From contig NW_024737042.1 of the NCBI RefSeq assembly GCF_018991925.1, positions 20,460,795 through 20,524,794 on the forward strand: a DNA stretch of 64,000 nt, read 5' to 3'. The notes beneath the pieces were generated by a model. It ran no database searches. It saw only the letters and a list, made by a program, of their open reading frames with translations, and was not told where the DNA came from. Both the position numbers and the translations under genes were made by a program. The stretch is from Homarus americanus. Its lineage: Eukaryota > Arthropoda > Malacostraca > Decapoda > Nephropidae. Within the stretch, counting starts at the first letter, position 1. Each line of letters starts with the position of its first letter. Positions 10,128 to 21,800 of this stretch are shown here, piece after piece.

Positions 10128-10784
10128 TGTTACGAGTTGGGGATTTAGAATATAGTTAAAAGTCTACCCAGATCCCAACAGGCAACAACAATAAAAAAAC
10201 TTAAACAAACAAAGACAATCGGACTATAAAAGGGTAGACAAAGGATGCGAGTTTTTGTTGTGTATAATAAAGTACCATAAATTCCTTAACAAAATATTCA
10301 GCTTTCTATAATTTACCCTTAACCATACTTAACCTAAACATACGCAACATTGGCTTAACAGTATATACATATTTATACAACATACAACAATTTGAAGCAA
10401 GTGGAGGTGGGGAGGCAATATAGGATTACAAATACTTAAGTGCTGAGCTGAGATGTCTGACGAGTAAGGCTGAGTATTGAAGAAGATGGTAGGTAGTCAC
10501 TGTGCCGTAGGTTTCCAGGATAGGTGATCCTAGTGTGGTCACTTCCCAGAGTGAACTGAATTCTCCTCGATCTGGAGCTGATGAGGAAGACTTGGAGGAG
10601 GTGACGCAACAACCAGGATATGGAGAAGGGAAACCCCGGAGTGGTGACTAAGACTAGTCATACTCGGGTTTCGTCCCTAGATGGCGTTGTTCGTGGTGCT
10701 GGGTAGGTAGATCATGACAATAGATGGCGTGGTTCGTAGTGCTGGGTAGGTAGATCATGACAATTGATGGCGTGGTTCGTAACA
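10128..10784 (-). repeat. LTR of Gmr1-1 (5' LTR in coding orientation)
   Basis: Same length (657 bp) and termini as 5097-5753, with about seven substitutions seen by eye. Adjacent to the primer site, and followed by the CTAT duplication at 10785-10788. Beyond it, Harbinger-1 resumes to 11056. Confidence 0.95.
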
Positions 10785-11056
10785 CTATCCTACTTCCATC
10801 TTTCATTGGACAACATTTTACTCGTGTGGTAAAGCAGTTCTCTAGATAGAACAAAGAAATCTATTTAAATCAACAAATAGACCTAGAGCAGTCTCAGCAC
10901 GTTCTCGTGTCCACTACAACACTAGCTAGACTACAACAACTCTACCGAGATCGGAGACTAAGTCTAGCTAGAGCGCTCTCACTTCTGTTTACACTATTTA
11001 GAGAGCTCTAGCTAGAGCAAATCTATCTAAAATGTTTACAGTGTATACGTACCTTT

Positions 11057-12390
11057 AGAACCATTAGGAGAGGCGATAATAGGTTGTCCCATTCAATAAA
11101 GTGCTTTAATGAAAGAATAGATCTTGCCAATGTGTCCAAGTATGCTAGGCTATTGTATAATATTATGCTGGAGTATGGAGTAGATAAATATTACATTTCA
11201 TTGCAATCTTATTTAAGGTTTAGACCATGGCAGAAAGGATGCATTACAGTAGATATTTTACAACTTGAGGGGAAAAAAGATGATTGGCATCCCAGTTATT
11301 TATGAAATGTCTTTTTTGAGAAAATAAATAGTTTTACCAGGCGAAACACTGTACATATATATTGTGATGGATCAGTATTAAGTAACGGTCAAGTGGGATG
11401 TGGTGCTTTTATAAGGGAATATCTTATCAATGAGTGATATGCACATGAAACCGTTTGTAAAAGAATTAGTAACAACACCTCATCCACGCTGGCTGAACTC
11501 CACGCAATATGTGAAGGACTCCAGGTTGCTATAGAGAAATGTAAAGAAACATATATTTTTGTAAATAGTAAAAGTGCATTAGAAGCTTTGCATAGTAAAA
11601 ATCCATGTAACTTTCATATAGTTAATATCTGTAAACGGCTGGTCATAGTAATGCAAGAAATGGAATATACTGTGCAGTTTGTATGGATTCCATCACATGT
11701 GGGGATTCATTTAAATGAAATGGCTGCAGAAAAGATGTATATAAATATTGTTAGCACTGTAAGTATTAGAACGATAAAGAGGGAAATGAAAAGAAAAAGA
11801 AAGGAATGGAAAAAAGCAAGGAGAGAAGTGATTGCCATATGTAGCGAGAGTTTTCAGCACTATTTGTATGTGTTACAAAACACCAATGTAACTTACGGGA
11901 CTAACTTACCATCTGTTGACACTGTTATAATGAGACTAAGATTGGGATACAAATATTACTGGCAGGTAAATGGAGGGGTGGGTCAACTTTGTCAACTGTG
12001 TCATCTTAGGGATGCACATACACTACAACATTATATATTAGGATGTGAAAAAATCTAACCATACAGGAACAGTGAGATCCTTTCTTTAAAGAAACAAGTT
12101 TGTTGGATGATTAATAATGGAAAAATTAAAGTAATTCTTGCAATGTGTAAAAATTTTGCTCCAAGGATATAACATTTAATTTTGTGTAGGATTACATTGT
12201 CTGCTTTTTGAATGTAGTACAGTGTTCATGCTAAAATGAACTATTTCAATGATGTAAAAATAATTCTTGTATTAACATTTATAACTTTTTGTAAACCCCA
12301 GAAGGGCATGGCAAAGGTGAGGGTAGGAGTAGTATACTACCCTGTCCTTTTGATGTACTAGTTTTATGGTCAATAAAGTATTTCAATTTC
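11057..12390 (+). mobile_element. LINE-A, downstream part (RNase H, C-terminus, 3' UTR)
   Basis: Resumes LINE-A coding sequence with the I-R-R-G-D block and runs through the RNase H domain, a Cys-rich C-terminus and an AT-rich 3' UTR. It ends at a GTCAATAAAGTATTTCAATTTC tail near 12368-12389. LINE-B ends in a closely similar CCTTTTGATGTA...GTCAATAAA tail, so the 3' boundary is fairly secure. Confidence 0.82.
11350..12058 (+). pseudogene. LINE-A RNase H domain and C-terminus
   Basis: RNase H I motifs in order are: HIYCDGSVLSNGQVGCGAF (catalytic Asp); TLAELHAICEGLQ (Glu); FVNSKSALEAL, where the expected Asp is Asn; and VQFVWIPSHVGIHLNEMAAE (His region). After this comes the C-terminal MRLRLGYKYYWQ and a Cys/His cluster (CQLCHL...HTLQHYILGC) similar to LINE-B. 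Stops near 11435 break the frame. An RNase H after RT places the element among I-superfamily LINEs. Confidence 0.85.
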
Positions 12391-13974
12391 ACCAGTCTCC
12401 TGTATATAGTTGTCAACTTCGCCTCCGATCCCAAGTGACTACGTCGGCTGTGTTGCCTCGGGGCGCAGGCCACACCTGCACCGGTTATCCTCTTTTTATA
12501 CTTAAAAACTTTATGATACTATTGAGGGATAATAGATACTATATATACAAACATGTATTTATGATTGTCAGATATAATCGTACATTAAATCATAGACCAT
12601 TTAATTAGGTGGGAACATCGCCTCACTAACTCGTCTGTTCACTTCAGCGGGTGAGGAAAAAGGTGAGAAAGAGACTTATGTAAATATCAATGTTCTTTGT
12701 CGGAGGAACTTGAAAATATTCTCTTTTTTATGATATTGTGTTCGTGGGAACCATCGTGTATTCACATCACAAGAGTTGTATAAGCATTGTAATATATATG
12801 TAAATAGTCATAGTTCGGTGCTTTACCTTCCTTAGAATCAGTTTCCCAGTCTTGTGTCCTCGACTGTCAGTAAATGCGTTCACTGTTTACACTAAGGATA
12901 ATACTCTACCGTTCTTGTGCTGCTAACTAAATATTTCTAGCGTCTTTTTTGTATATTTACGATTGTACAGCAAAATAAACATACATTAAAGGTTAGGTCT
13001 TGTAAAGGCCTGGGACTTAGGGATATCAAATCCCTTGCCAGCCTAATCAGGATCTTAGAAGAGGAAAGTCAAGAACCATGCTTTTCTTAGGGATACCAAA
13101 CAACCGTTCGAGATTGACATCTCTTTACTATGAAAAAAACACAAAACTCTGACACCACTCGCACAAATATCAAATAACAAACAAATAAAGGAGTCAAATA
13201 ATTAAGAGAATCACACAATTATGGGAGTCAAACAATTAATGGAGTCAAACAATTAAGAGAATCAAACAATGAACAGATATATTCTACGGTGGCGGCCCTG
13301 TGGAAGGTTCTGGAAAGCAGTGATCCGCTCTCAGGGGGAAGGTCAAGTCAGCTTCCTCACTTGGCGCCGGCGGGCGATGTCTTGCTACACAGGAGAGATG
13401 CCAGGTGCACAGACGGTGTGGAGGAAGTGGCGATGACGTGGCAGTCGCTGTAGTAGCTTGGGTAGATGTCCGGAGATTGACAGTCGATTTGTGAAGGTCT
13501 GGGGAAACAGCCCACGAGTCCAGAACCTCAGATGAGAACACAACCAGAATTTGAACGAACAGCGGGGTGCAAGGACAGCTGGGTTGACGGCTGGGTCGTG
13601 TCTGATTTGCATGTTCAGGCAGCAGTGACGTTCTCACCTCCGTCTACACCCCCCTATTGGGGAGCTCAAACAAGCAAACGAGCGGCGGGCAACCATCCTG
13701 CTCGTTACAGCCCTGACAGCTGTTAAGTTATATGAGATGGTGAGTTAGTTAAATTGTTAGTCTTCTTGAAGTGATGAGCTAATGGTAAAAAATATAGCTG
13801 ATAACAATGTCTTAAGTCATAAGAAATACAATTCATAATATATTTCATTTGTATATAGTATCTTACTCTCTTATATTAGTTACCAATTTCCTCTTACTCT
13901 ATTTCTTCGTCATTTATCACTGTGTGTTTATTCTCCTTTTTATTTTTCTACCGCTTAAGTACTATAATTTAACC
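12391..13974. other. Unassigned DNA, no gene seen
   Basis: 12.4-13.1 kb is AT-rich with no protein similarity that I recognise. 13110-13275 has a loose 16-17-bp repeat (GAGTCAAACAATTAA). 13290-13730 is a GC-rich block with short ORFs on both strands that look non-coding (low-complexity, overlapping). It may be part of an unrecognised repeat. Confidence 0.5.
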
Positions 13975-14160
13975 CCTTGAACGCCATGACATATTCCACC
14001 AAAGTACAGAGTCAGTTGACACTCAAGGAGTTAAGTCACCTTGTTCAAGAGCTTTAGTCATCATATTCATGGGGTTAAGTCATTGTACTCGTGGGGTCAG
14101 TCGTCATACTCAAGGAGTGGAATCATCATACTTAAGATGTCAGGCGATTGTTAAGATATC
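13975..14160. repeat. Degenerate 21-bp minisatellite
   Basis: About eight diverged copies of a 21-22-bp unit near CTCAAGGGGTTAAGTCATCAT. This is the reverse complement of the unit in the 57.84 and 62.52 kb arrays, so it is a distant copy of the same minisatellite. Confidence 0.7.
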
Positions 14161-14287
14161 TGGTTCAATAGTCTCCTTCATTATACTCACGAAATTAATG
14201 CATCGGAAATTATATGTAATTCATGAAGTAATTTTATTTAGTGTCATATGAATATTGTTGCACGGCGATACGTTTTTATAATTCACA

Positions 14288-14940
<653 letters not shown>

Positions 14941-15405
14941 GAGATGATGAGATATGTAGTGGGGGTGTTAGGATGTGCAAGGTGAAGGGAGAAAGGGGGA
15001 TTTGGAAGATTTTTGAGGGTGAAGGAGAGACGGGGGAAGTAAAGGGAGGTAAAGAGGGAGGGAAAGGGGATGATCTAGTGGTCCAAGAAGTAGGTTTTTG
15101 GTCCCAAAGTGATATAAAAATAACAATGACGTTTAATTTCGTCACCCTAACCTAACCTATGTACTCTGACAAAGAACTTAAACATGTTGTACTAATGAAG
15201 TAATTTTATCGAGTATCTGTCTGTCTATCTGTCTTTGTTTAAATTCCCTACCTTGTTTTTTTGTTATTATCTAAGTATGTGAAATATTTATTCTATTATT
15301 TTTTACCATTCTCTTCTATCTTAAGAATATCGGAAAAAATAATACAAGCACGAAGAGCATTAAAATATATTAAATTAAAAGGTCACAAACATACACGAGA
15401 GAGAA
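14941..15405. other. Unassigned DNA between repeats
   Basis: A purine-rich stretch (14960-15080) followed by AT-rich DNA with no coding signal. ORFs here are short and on both strands. Confidence 0.5.
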
Positions 15406-16395
15406 ACACACACACACACACCTGCTCGCTGGAAATATGTCGACGACTCCACGAATGGGATCAGTGTCAACAACTCTGTTCCCGACTATACCGCCCTCCA
15501 GGATTTATTGAACAGTCTCCAAAATTGGGCCACCAACTACCACGTCACCATCAACCATACCATGACCATGGTTATGCACATCAACCTCTCCTCCGACGTT
15601 GTCCCACCCCCTTCCATTACTTTAAGCCCCAACACACTCCAGGTTGTAGACTCCACTAAGCTCCTCGGCGTCACCATAGACAACAAACTAAATTGGAAAA
15701 CACACGTCAGTGAAGTTGTCAAATCCTCCAGTTTCCGTCTCCACCTCCTCCGCCGACCCAAGTTCCTCAGAGTTCCTGCGCCCGAGCTCCTCAGTGTTTA
15801 CTCAACATTCATACTTCCCAAGTTCACCTATTCCTCCCCTACCTGGTCTTCCTCCCTAAATGCCACACAATGTAAACACCTAGAAAGGTGCAAAAGAGGG
15901 CATGGAATATAATTCTCTCCACTTCCTACTCACATATCAATAGGCGCTCAACACACTGACCCTCTCGGCTCTCTCTGACCATCACCAAGTCTCAACTGCA
16001 AATTTAGTGAGAAACTTCTGTACCATCCTCGACACCGGCTCCTACTACCACCCGAGTCCCTCGTCCGAAAATTGCTGTTCGACACCACAACCGCATCCAG
16101 CCCATACGAGCACGTACGGATCGCTGTAGGAACAGCCCAGACCCACCCATTGTAAAAATTATTATCAATAACTTGTAATCAACCAGTGTATTCACTCCCA
16201 GTCCATCTTACCTTTTTGCATTGTCACTATGCTGAAATGCCCTGTTGTATGACCTTCTCCCCACCTAGTCATTATATATCATATTTATATCACTTATGTT
16301 ATTTGCATATTATTTGTCAATCAAGAGACCCATTTTCCAATGATGCAACTGTATATTTTCAGCCTTCCGGCTGCCATGCTCTTTCAATAAACCGT
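15406..16395 (+). mobile_element. LINE-C 3' fragment with 3' UTR
   Basis: 5'-truncated LINE starting at an (AC)n run. The coding end is near 16157, followed by a 3' UTR with TTCAGCCTTCCGGCTGCCATG and AATAAACC. It ends in a short TTA-rich tail and (AC)n. Truncation from the 5' side and a simple-repeat tail are usual for LINE insertions. Confidence 0.75.
15423..16157 (+). pseudogene. LINE-C reverse transcriptase C-terminal part
   Basis: The frame from 15423 reads through KYVDDST (catalytic YVDD at 15435-15446), then LQNWATNYHV, the TKLLGVTIDNKLNW block and LLRRPKFL, PAPELLSVYSTFILPKFTYSS and PTWSSSLNATQCKHLERCKR. This is the palm/thumb of a non-LTR RT. A frameshift at about 15895 separates the last C-terminal stretch. 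It is distinct from LINE-A/B: no RNase H follows. Confidence 0.8.
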
Positions 16396-16558
16396 TAATT
16401 ATTAATATTATTACATATACACACACACACACACACGCACAAGAACTCTAACATCACACCGTGTATACATTTGACTGAGAAATTACAACAATTTATTCAT
16501 GTAAACTCATTTTCGAACGAGTCAGAAGACATTTATGGATTGTAAGAATAAGTACAGT

Positions 16559-17249
16559 ACATGTTCACTGTAACAGGTGCACTGTAACATGTTCACTATA
16601 ACAGGTTCACTATAAAAAGTTCACTTTAACATGTTTACTATAACAAGTTCACTATAAAAGGTTCACTTTAACATGTTCACTTTAACAGGTTCACTATAAT
16701 AGGTTTACTTTAACATGTTCACTGTAACAGGTTCACTTTAACATGTTCACTATAACAGGTTCATTATAACAGGTTCACTTAAGCATGTTCACTATAACAG
16801 GTTTCATTATTTCCAAATGTTCACCATAAATGTTCACTATAACTATATGTTCATTATAACATGTTCACTATATCAGGCTCACTTTTCACTATTACTGCAT
16901 GTTCAGTACAATATGTTTACTATCACAACTTCACTATATCAGCAGTTTCACTACAACTACATGTTTACTATAAATCTTCACTATAACAGGTTAACTATAT
17001 CAACAGGTTCATTATAGCTACATGACCACAATGATATGTTCACTATCAAATGTTCATTATATCAATATGTTCAATATAACAGGTTTACTTTTCACTATAA
17101 CTGCATGTTCACTATAATATCTTCACTAAAACAGGTTCATTATGGCTTCAAGATCACAATAATATGTTCACTATAAAAAGGTTCATTATATTAACATGTT
17201 CACTATAACAGGTTCACTTTTCACTATAACTGCATGTTCACTATAATAT
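16559..17249. repeat. 14-bp satellite (unit close to GTTCACTATAACAG)
   Basis: Tandem degenerate copies of a 14-bp unit, for example GGTTCACTATAAAA and TGTTCACTTTAACA. It is interrupted at 17250 by a DNA transposon and resumes at 20301. The same satellite fills 55803-56590, 58770-61330 and 63465-64000. Confidence 0.92.
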
Positions 17250-20200
17250 TAGGGTCTGTCATACGGAGGCGAATTTTTTTTTTTGAGTTTGAAAAATCGG
17301 CCCATGGTATTAATGATGTAGTTCTATGTGCAGAATCATGTGATATCTTCAGATTTGAAAAGTTTTCATTTTTTGCTAGGTAAATTTTAACTTGAAATCT
17401 TATGAAAATTCAGTATTCCCACCCTTTTACCAACACCACTAAATAGCTTATTTAAAGTAAAGTAAATGTATCAGGTTAATTTATTAGGATGAAAATGATC
17501 CAGAATAGTGAAACGAATGATCTTGACACATTTATTAAATTTAATATTCCTTTAGAAAACAAAATCATCAAATACAAAAACCGGTTTTACTACTACGACC
17601 CGGTGTTGCTGCACACCATAGAGAACATGTCTTTCTTGCTTCTGTTTCTACTCATCACCTCCCTGCTGACCACCTGAGCTCGGATGTAGCCTTCCCTCCT
17701 CTCCTGGCTGTACACGTGACTGCTGGCCTCGCTCACTTGCTGCACACGCTCTATACACTGGGTGTGCGAGGGCCAGGCAGGGACTTTATGCATGGGGTTG
17801 TCCAGAAGCTCTGAAAGCAGACATTGGTGAGGCTGCAGGTAAGAGGGGGCTCACTGCCAGCCTGGATGTTATCCAGATCTATGAGATCAGTGAGGGTCTT
17901 GGCACCTAGATTGACTTCAGGAGTCTTCCTGACCCTGAAAGAATCGTCACCAACTGATTCGTCATGCCCAGATCCTCTCATAAGTCTCATATCCAAGATC
18001 TTTTTGACTGCCACTCTTCTCTCCTCCTCATCCTTACTGCAGAGCATTGTCTGCAGAACTGCCTCGGGATGAGCATACCAGGATGATCTCCTCACAGTCT
18101 GCTCCACAATCTGAACAACCTTCCTTGGCTGACTCCTCAGGAGCTCAAGCTGGAAGAGAACATGCCTCGGACCTTCGGAGGAGAACTGTTGGCTGTGCTT
18201 GGTGTTGAACCCAATTTGGCAAGTAGACACTCACGATGAATTGGACAATATTAAGTCTCAGGTTGTGGCTGGTTTCCCTTTCAGTTTATGATGAGCGACC
18301 CAAATTCTTACTGAGACCTGAGAGCCGTTGAGCCACCTAGAATGTGAGACTGGACCTATCTGCAGGCAAAGCAAGTCTATCAGGCATGACCCCCGGATTT
18401 GATGCTTTTCTGCAAATCATGTAACCACCAGTACTGGTCGGTACTCAGGTCGTCAATGACAGTATGTGTGCAAGCTCAACAGGTGGAAGGCCACTGTGAT
18501 TTTTTCAAAGCTTGGATTTATTTCTAACTCAGTGGCAGAGTCAGCATCTTGCCAAAGAGGACCAGACCATCTGTTGTTTGAAAGAGTCTTGCCATCCAGC
18601 TCCTGGATCAGATGTCTGAGTGGCAACTCGTTGGTGTGGAGGTCACAAACAATCCAGACTAGCTTCCTCCCAATCTTCCGCTCTATCCACTGTATGACCC
18701 CCCCTTGCCACCCTGTGTTCGTGTTGGTGCTGTCCCCTCCAATGGCCTGCAGGGTCTGGTCTACGTTCCTCTCTCTGAGCCAGTTCACAATGTTATCTGC
18801 CACTATCTCAGCTGGTTTCCTGATGTCATCTTTCTCTGGAGTGAAATGCCACAAATACTTCCCTCCTGGTTCACTGCAGCAGGAGTAGTGTTCCTCCTTC
18901 ACCATGGCAGGGAACAACTTGTCAGAATCTCCAACTTTCATGAGCACTTTAGTGTCATCCTTCTCCCATCAAAGAACAAACAATTGATTCCATTTTCTCT
19001 TATCCCCTTATCAAACTCCTCTTCTAGGTTACTGACAAGTTTCTCCTGAGCTCTCCTTACTTTGTTATGATCTATCACCAGGTGAACATCATCAGGTGTT
19101 ATCAAACCACCGTCAACCCAGGCAGCTGTTGCTATCTCTGCAGTTTCTCTGAGACCAGTGTGGTGTCGCATGCTGGCCAGAGCTATGCTCGGGATATCTT
19201 TCCTATTTCGAATCTTATGCCTGGAAGGTTTGGGATCATTATTTTCTGGGTTAGGGACAAAGTCACCATTCTCCTGGTCAGCACTCGGATCAGCCATGGG
19301 GAATCATTAAACTCTGAATCAGCTTGACTCCAATCATCGGCCTTTTTTACCTCACCCTGGGCCTTCTCAAGTCTCTTTTCCTCGGCAACTCTTCTCCTCT
19401 TCTGTCTCTCTGTGGCAGCTTCCTGTCTCTTGGACTCCGGAATATCTTGGCTAGAAATCATGAGAGCCCCTATACTGCCAGTCTTCTCTCTCTGTGCTTT
19501 GACAAATGCCAGTTCGATCAGGAATCTTCAGTTCACGCTTGCAAATACAGGAGATGTGGGCCTCGGATTTACAGTCACGATCGCATTCAAACTCAGGACA
19601 GAGAACAATTGGGCACTTGCAAGTAATTATGTCAAATAACTGGTCCAGTTGCTTGGCAAAGCTGTCCTTAACTGCAAGTTTTCCTCTCCCAAGAGAGATA
19701 TCTCTTGCCCTTTTCCCAACTGGCTAGCAGTCTCTCACTAATCTTCTTCTGACTTGTTATGACTGGAGGCTTGAACTGAGCGTTAGCCAGAGTGTACTGT
19801 GCCAAGACAGCTTTGGTCATATCACTGGCAATGTCTTTGTTTGTGTAAGTTCTTTGGTTCTTTTCACTGATTTGCCTGATTAAAACACCGTATCTCAAAG
19901 CATCTCTCAATGTAGGCAACTCCGACTTCAGGAGCTCTCTCCCAGACCCAAGATAGTGACTGAGATGGCTGGATTTTGGGTTCCTCGTCCTGACACAAGC
20001 CGCCATCGCAAATATTATCAACTTATAAATGCATCAGAATCTGAAACAGAAAAAAATATTGTTAGTTGGGTTGTTAAAGAATGAAGTCAGAAAGCAATGT
20101 TCACTATTTAATTGTAATGCACTAATGCAGCTGTACGTTAGATTTTCGATAAATTTCACGCTAAAATTTACCTAGCAAAAGGTTGCAAAATATTGAAACT

Positions 20201-20291
20201 GAAATTATTTTCTGTTTATATACACTAAAATCTACCAAAAAAGTGATGGGCCATTAGTTTTAGCTGATCTTCCCTCCTATGACACACCCTA
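17250..20291 (-). mobile_element. 3042-bp DNA transposon of unassigned superfamily
   Basis: Inserted in the satellite with an exact 9-bp duplication CTATAATAT (17241-17249 and 20292-20300). Terminal inverted repeats are TAGGGTCTGTCATACGGAGG on the left and TAGGGTGTGTCATAGGAGGG read inward from the right. A second, perfect 19-bp inverted repeat TTTTGCTAGGTAAATTTTA lies 121 and 111 bp in from the ends (17371-17389 and 20162-20180). It contains one gene on the minus strand. The termini resemble hAT ends, but the 9-bp duplication does not fit the usual 8 bp, so I leave the superfamily open. Confidence 0.88.
17593..20021 (-). pseudogene. Putative transposase of the 3-kb transposon (frameshifted)
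   Basis: Minus-strand reading in consecutive segments: N-terminus 20021-19668 (a RELLKSELPTLRDALRYG block); a Cys-rich motif at 19510-19629 (CKCPIVLCPEFECDRDC, then HISCIC), probably zinc-binding; a basic helical stretch (about 19461-19330); a region with CLFFDGRRM; EEHYSCCSEPGGKYLWHF; QAIGGDSTNTNTGWQGG; VIQWIERKIGRKLVWIVCDL then HTNELPLRHL (18947-18453); a stretch with PEAVLQTMLCSKDEEER (18230-17751); and C-terminal VPAWPSHTQCIERVQQVSEA (17793-17593). FFDGR and GGDSTN could hold catalytic Asp residues. I recognise it as a widespread invertebrate protein type but cannot name a family. Frame changes between segments (about 19640, 19270, 18940, 18420) suggest decay. Confidence 0.7.
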
Positions 20292-20300
20292 CTATAATAT

Positions 20301-20520
20301 CTTTACTATAACAGGTTCATTGTAGCTTCATGATCACAATAATATGTTCACTATAACAGGTTCATTATATCAACATGTTCACTATAACAGGCTCACTTTT
20401 CACTATAACTGCATGTTCACTATAATATCTTCACTATGACAGGCTCACTCTAACTAGCTACATGTTCCTTATAAGAGTTTCACTGTAACATCCTCTTACT
20501 ACATTATTTTCTTACACCTC
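20301..20520. repeat. 14-bp satellite, right part
   Basis: Continuation of the satellite beyond the transposon, ending in the same edge sequence (TTCCTTATAAGAGTTTCACT) that precedes the KH copies at 56.6 and 61.35 kb. Confidence 0.9.
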
Positions 20521-20573
20521 AAACTCTGAGTCTTGTGGTCTGGTCCTCCGCTGTTATTGGTATTAAAAAATCA

Positions 20574-21151
20574 TGAATTTCAAGAATAACTCTGGTGTAC
20601 GGCGACAAGTTACCAAGACCAACCAAGAGAAAAGTCGTCCTCTACCACCATGGCTGTCCCGCATGAGGGCCCAATGGGTCGAGGAGACGGCATTGGAGAC
20701 TGTTTAGGCTCCTAACTGCCTGTTAGGTGTTGTTATTGGCCCTGGAGGGTCCACCGTGAAGCAAATTAAAGACCAATATAAGGTGCAGGTGCTTGTTCCT
20801 CGGAAGGGGTCAAAGGATGAGCCCATCCTGGTTGAAGGTAAAAACAAAACACTCGTAAAGGAAGCCGCCCTCCACATAAAGGCGATGATAGACGAAGAGA
20901 AGGAGCGGCGTCGGGTCACCACACCAGTAAGCCGAACACTCTCCATCCCCAAGTCCCAACACGGGAAGATCATCGGTCATCATGGTCAAAATATCCGACC
21001 CTTTATTCAATCACTCAAAATAAATATCAGATTTCCCAATAAAAATGACAACAATGATAAAGTTATCATCACCGGTCTTCCTAATCAGGTGGACCAGGGC
21101 ATAAATCACCTCTTGAGTCTGGTGACCAGCTTCCCCCCATGTCTGGCCTGA
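20574..21151 (+). pseudogene. Vigilin-like KH-domain protein, copy 1 (nonsense-mutated)
   Basis: Reads MNFKNNSGVRR, a short basic N-terminus, then ETALETV and a stop (TAG, about 20705) where copy 3 has Gln. It continues through KH domain 1 with a GPGG loop (about 20741-20752), KVQVLVPRKGSKDEP and KEAALHIKAMIDEEKERRR, then KH domain 2 with HGKIIGHHGQN and an ITGLPNQVDQG end. The open part after the stop is 20756-21151. It ends earlier than copy 3 and is followed by an A-tract (21197-21216) and the same 3' sequence (CTCCACGCGGCAGGGTCTGG). Confidence 0.85.
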
Positions 21152-21300
21152 GGACATAAGGCCAGACCAGACTTCTCCTACCTACAACAACCCTTAAAAA
21201 AAAAAAAAAAAAAAAAGGGCCCTCTCACCACTGGTCTCCACGCGGCAGGGTCTGGAAACTCAGGGATTTATCTCTGGGGCTAACAGTGGTTTATTATTAT

Positions 21301-21324
21301 TAGAGAGAGAGAGAGAGAGAGAGA
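21301..21324. repeat. (GA)n microsatellite
   Basis: Short GA run just after the KH copy 1 3' flank. A longer (GA)n sits at the equivalent position of copy 3 (62167). Confidence 0.9.
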
Positions 21325-21572
21325 CTACAAAACCACTTATAATATTAACAGGTGAGGTGACGACACAAACAATTGAAACGTTGATAGTGACGAGAAAAAT
21401 TTACTAAATACAACGACAAGTATAGTGTGGTAGAGTGTGTAAGTGTGTGTGTGGTGGGTGTGACAAGCAGGAGGTGTAGGTGTAGGTGTGTGTGGTGGGT
21501 GTGGTACAGAGTCTGAATATACTCATCGGCTATGGTAGGTGCACAGTGACTTTTGGCTCACCCTGTATATTG

Positions 21573-21800
21573 CCCTGGGTCAGAGGCCTAGTATTGCCCT
21601 GGGTCTGAGAGGTGTAGGACTGCCCTGGATCTGAGAGTTATAGTATTGCCCTGAATCTGTGAGGTGTAGTATTGTCCTGGGTCTGAGAGGTGTAGTATTG
21701 TCCTGGGTCTGAGAGATGTAGTATTGTCCTGGGTTTGAGAGATGTAGTATTGTCCTGGGTCTGAGAGATGTAGTATTGTCCTGGGTCTGAGAGGTGAAGT
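21573..21800. repeat. 26-bp minisatellite
   Basis: About eight to nine copies of GTATTGTCCTGGGTCTGAGA+GATGTA (26 bp). Spacing is checked at 21671 and 21697. Open in two minus frames only because of the repeat, so it is not a gene. Confidence 0.9.

Larger units (their letters stand above)
5097..10784 (-). mobile_element. Gmr1-like Ty3/gypsy element (Gmr1-1) with inverted internal segment
   Basis: Two 657-bp LTRs (5097-5753 and 10128-10784) are flanked by CTAT duplications (5093-5096, 10785-10788). The primer site beside the right LTR and the polypurine tract beside the left LTR both show that the element is minus-oriented. The left half carries minus-strand integrase C-terminus, RT and RNase H. 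The right half (7721-10090) carries gag, protease and the integrase N-terminus on the PLUS strand, so that block is inverted. The first gag part and the leader are missing. By eye the two LTRs differ at only about seven positions, so the insertion is young. Confidence 0.9.
1257..11056 (+). mobile_element. PIF/Harbinger transposon (Harbinger-1) inserted in LINE-A, hosting further insertions
   Basis: The ends are inverted repeats: AAAGGTACGTG at 1257 and its complement ending at 11056, followed inward by TACACTGTA on both sides. Inside are a HARBI1-type transposase on the plus strand and a MADF/BESS protein on the minus strand, which is the usual two-gene Harbinger content. Removing the nested Harbinger-2 (2666-3459) and the gypsy element (5097-10784) leaves about 3.3 kb, a normal size for the family. 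Subterminal DNA at both ends is rich in CTAGCTAGA/TCTAGCTAG motifs. The expected 3-bp target duplication is not resolvable because the junctions lie in A/T runs. Confidence 0.85.

Noticed and set aside
13284..13637. Minus-strand 117-codon ORF as a gene
   Set aside because: Low-complexity Pro/Ser-rich, overlapping ORFs on both strands, no domain, no flanking splice or promoter evidence.
15261..15659. 132-codon ORF over LINE-C
   Set aside because: Wrong frame: the RT frame with YVDD is offset by one. Only the 3' part (15508-15912) follows the RT frame.
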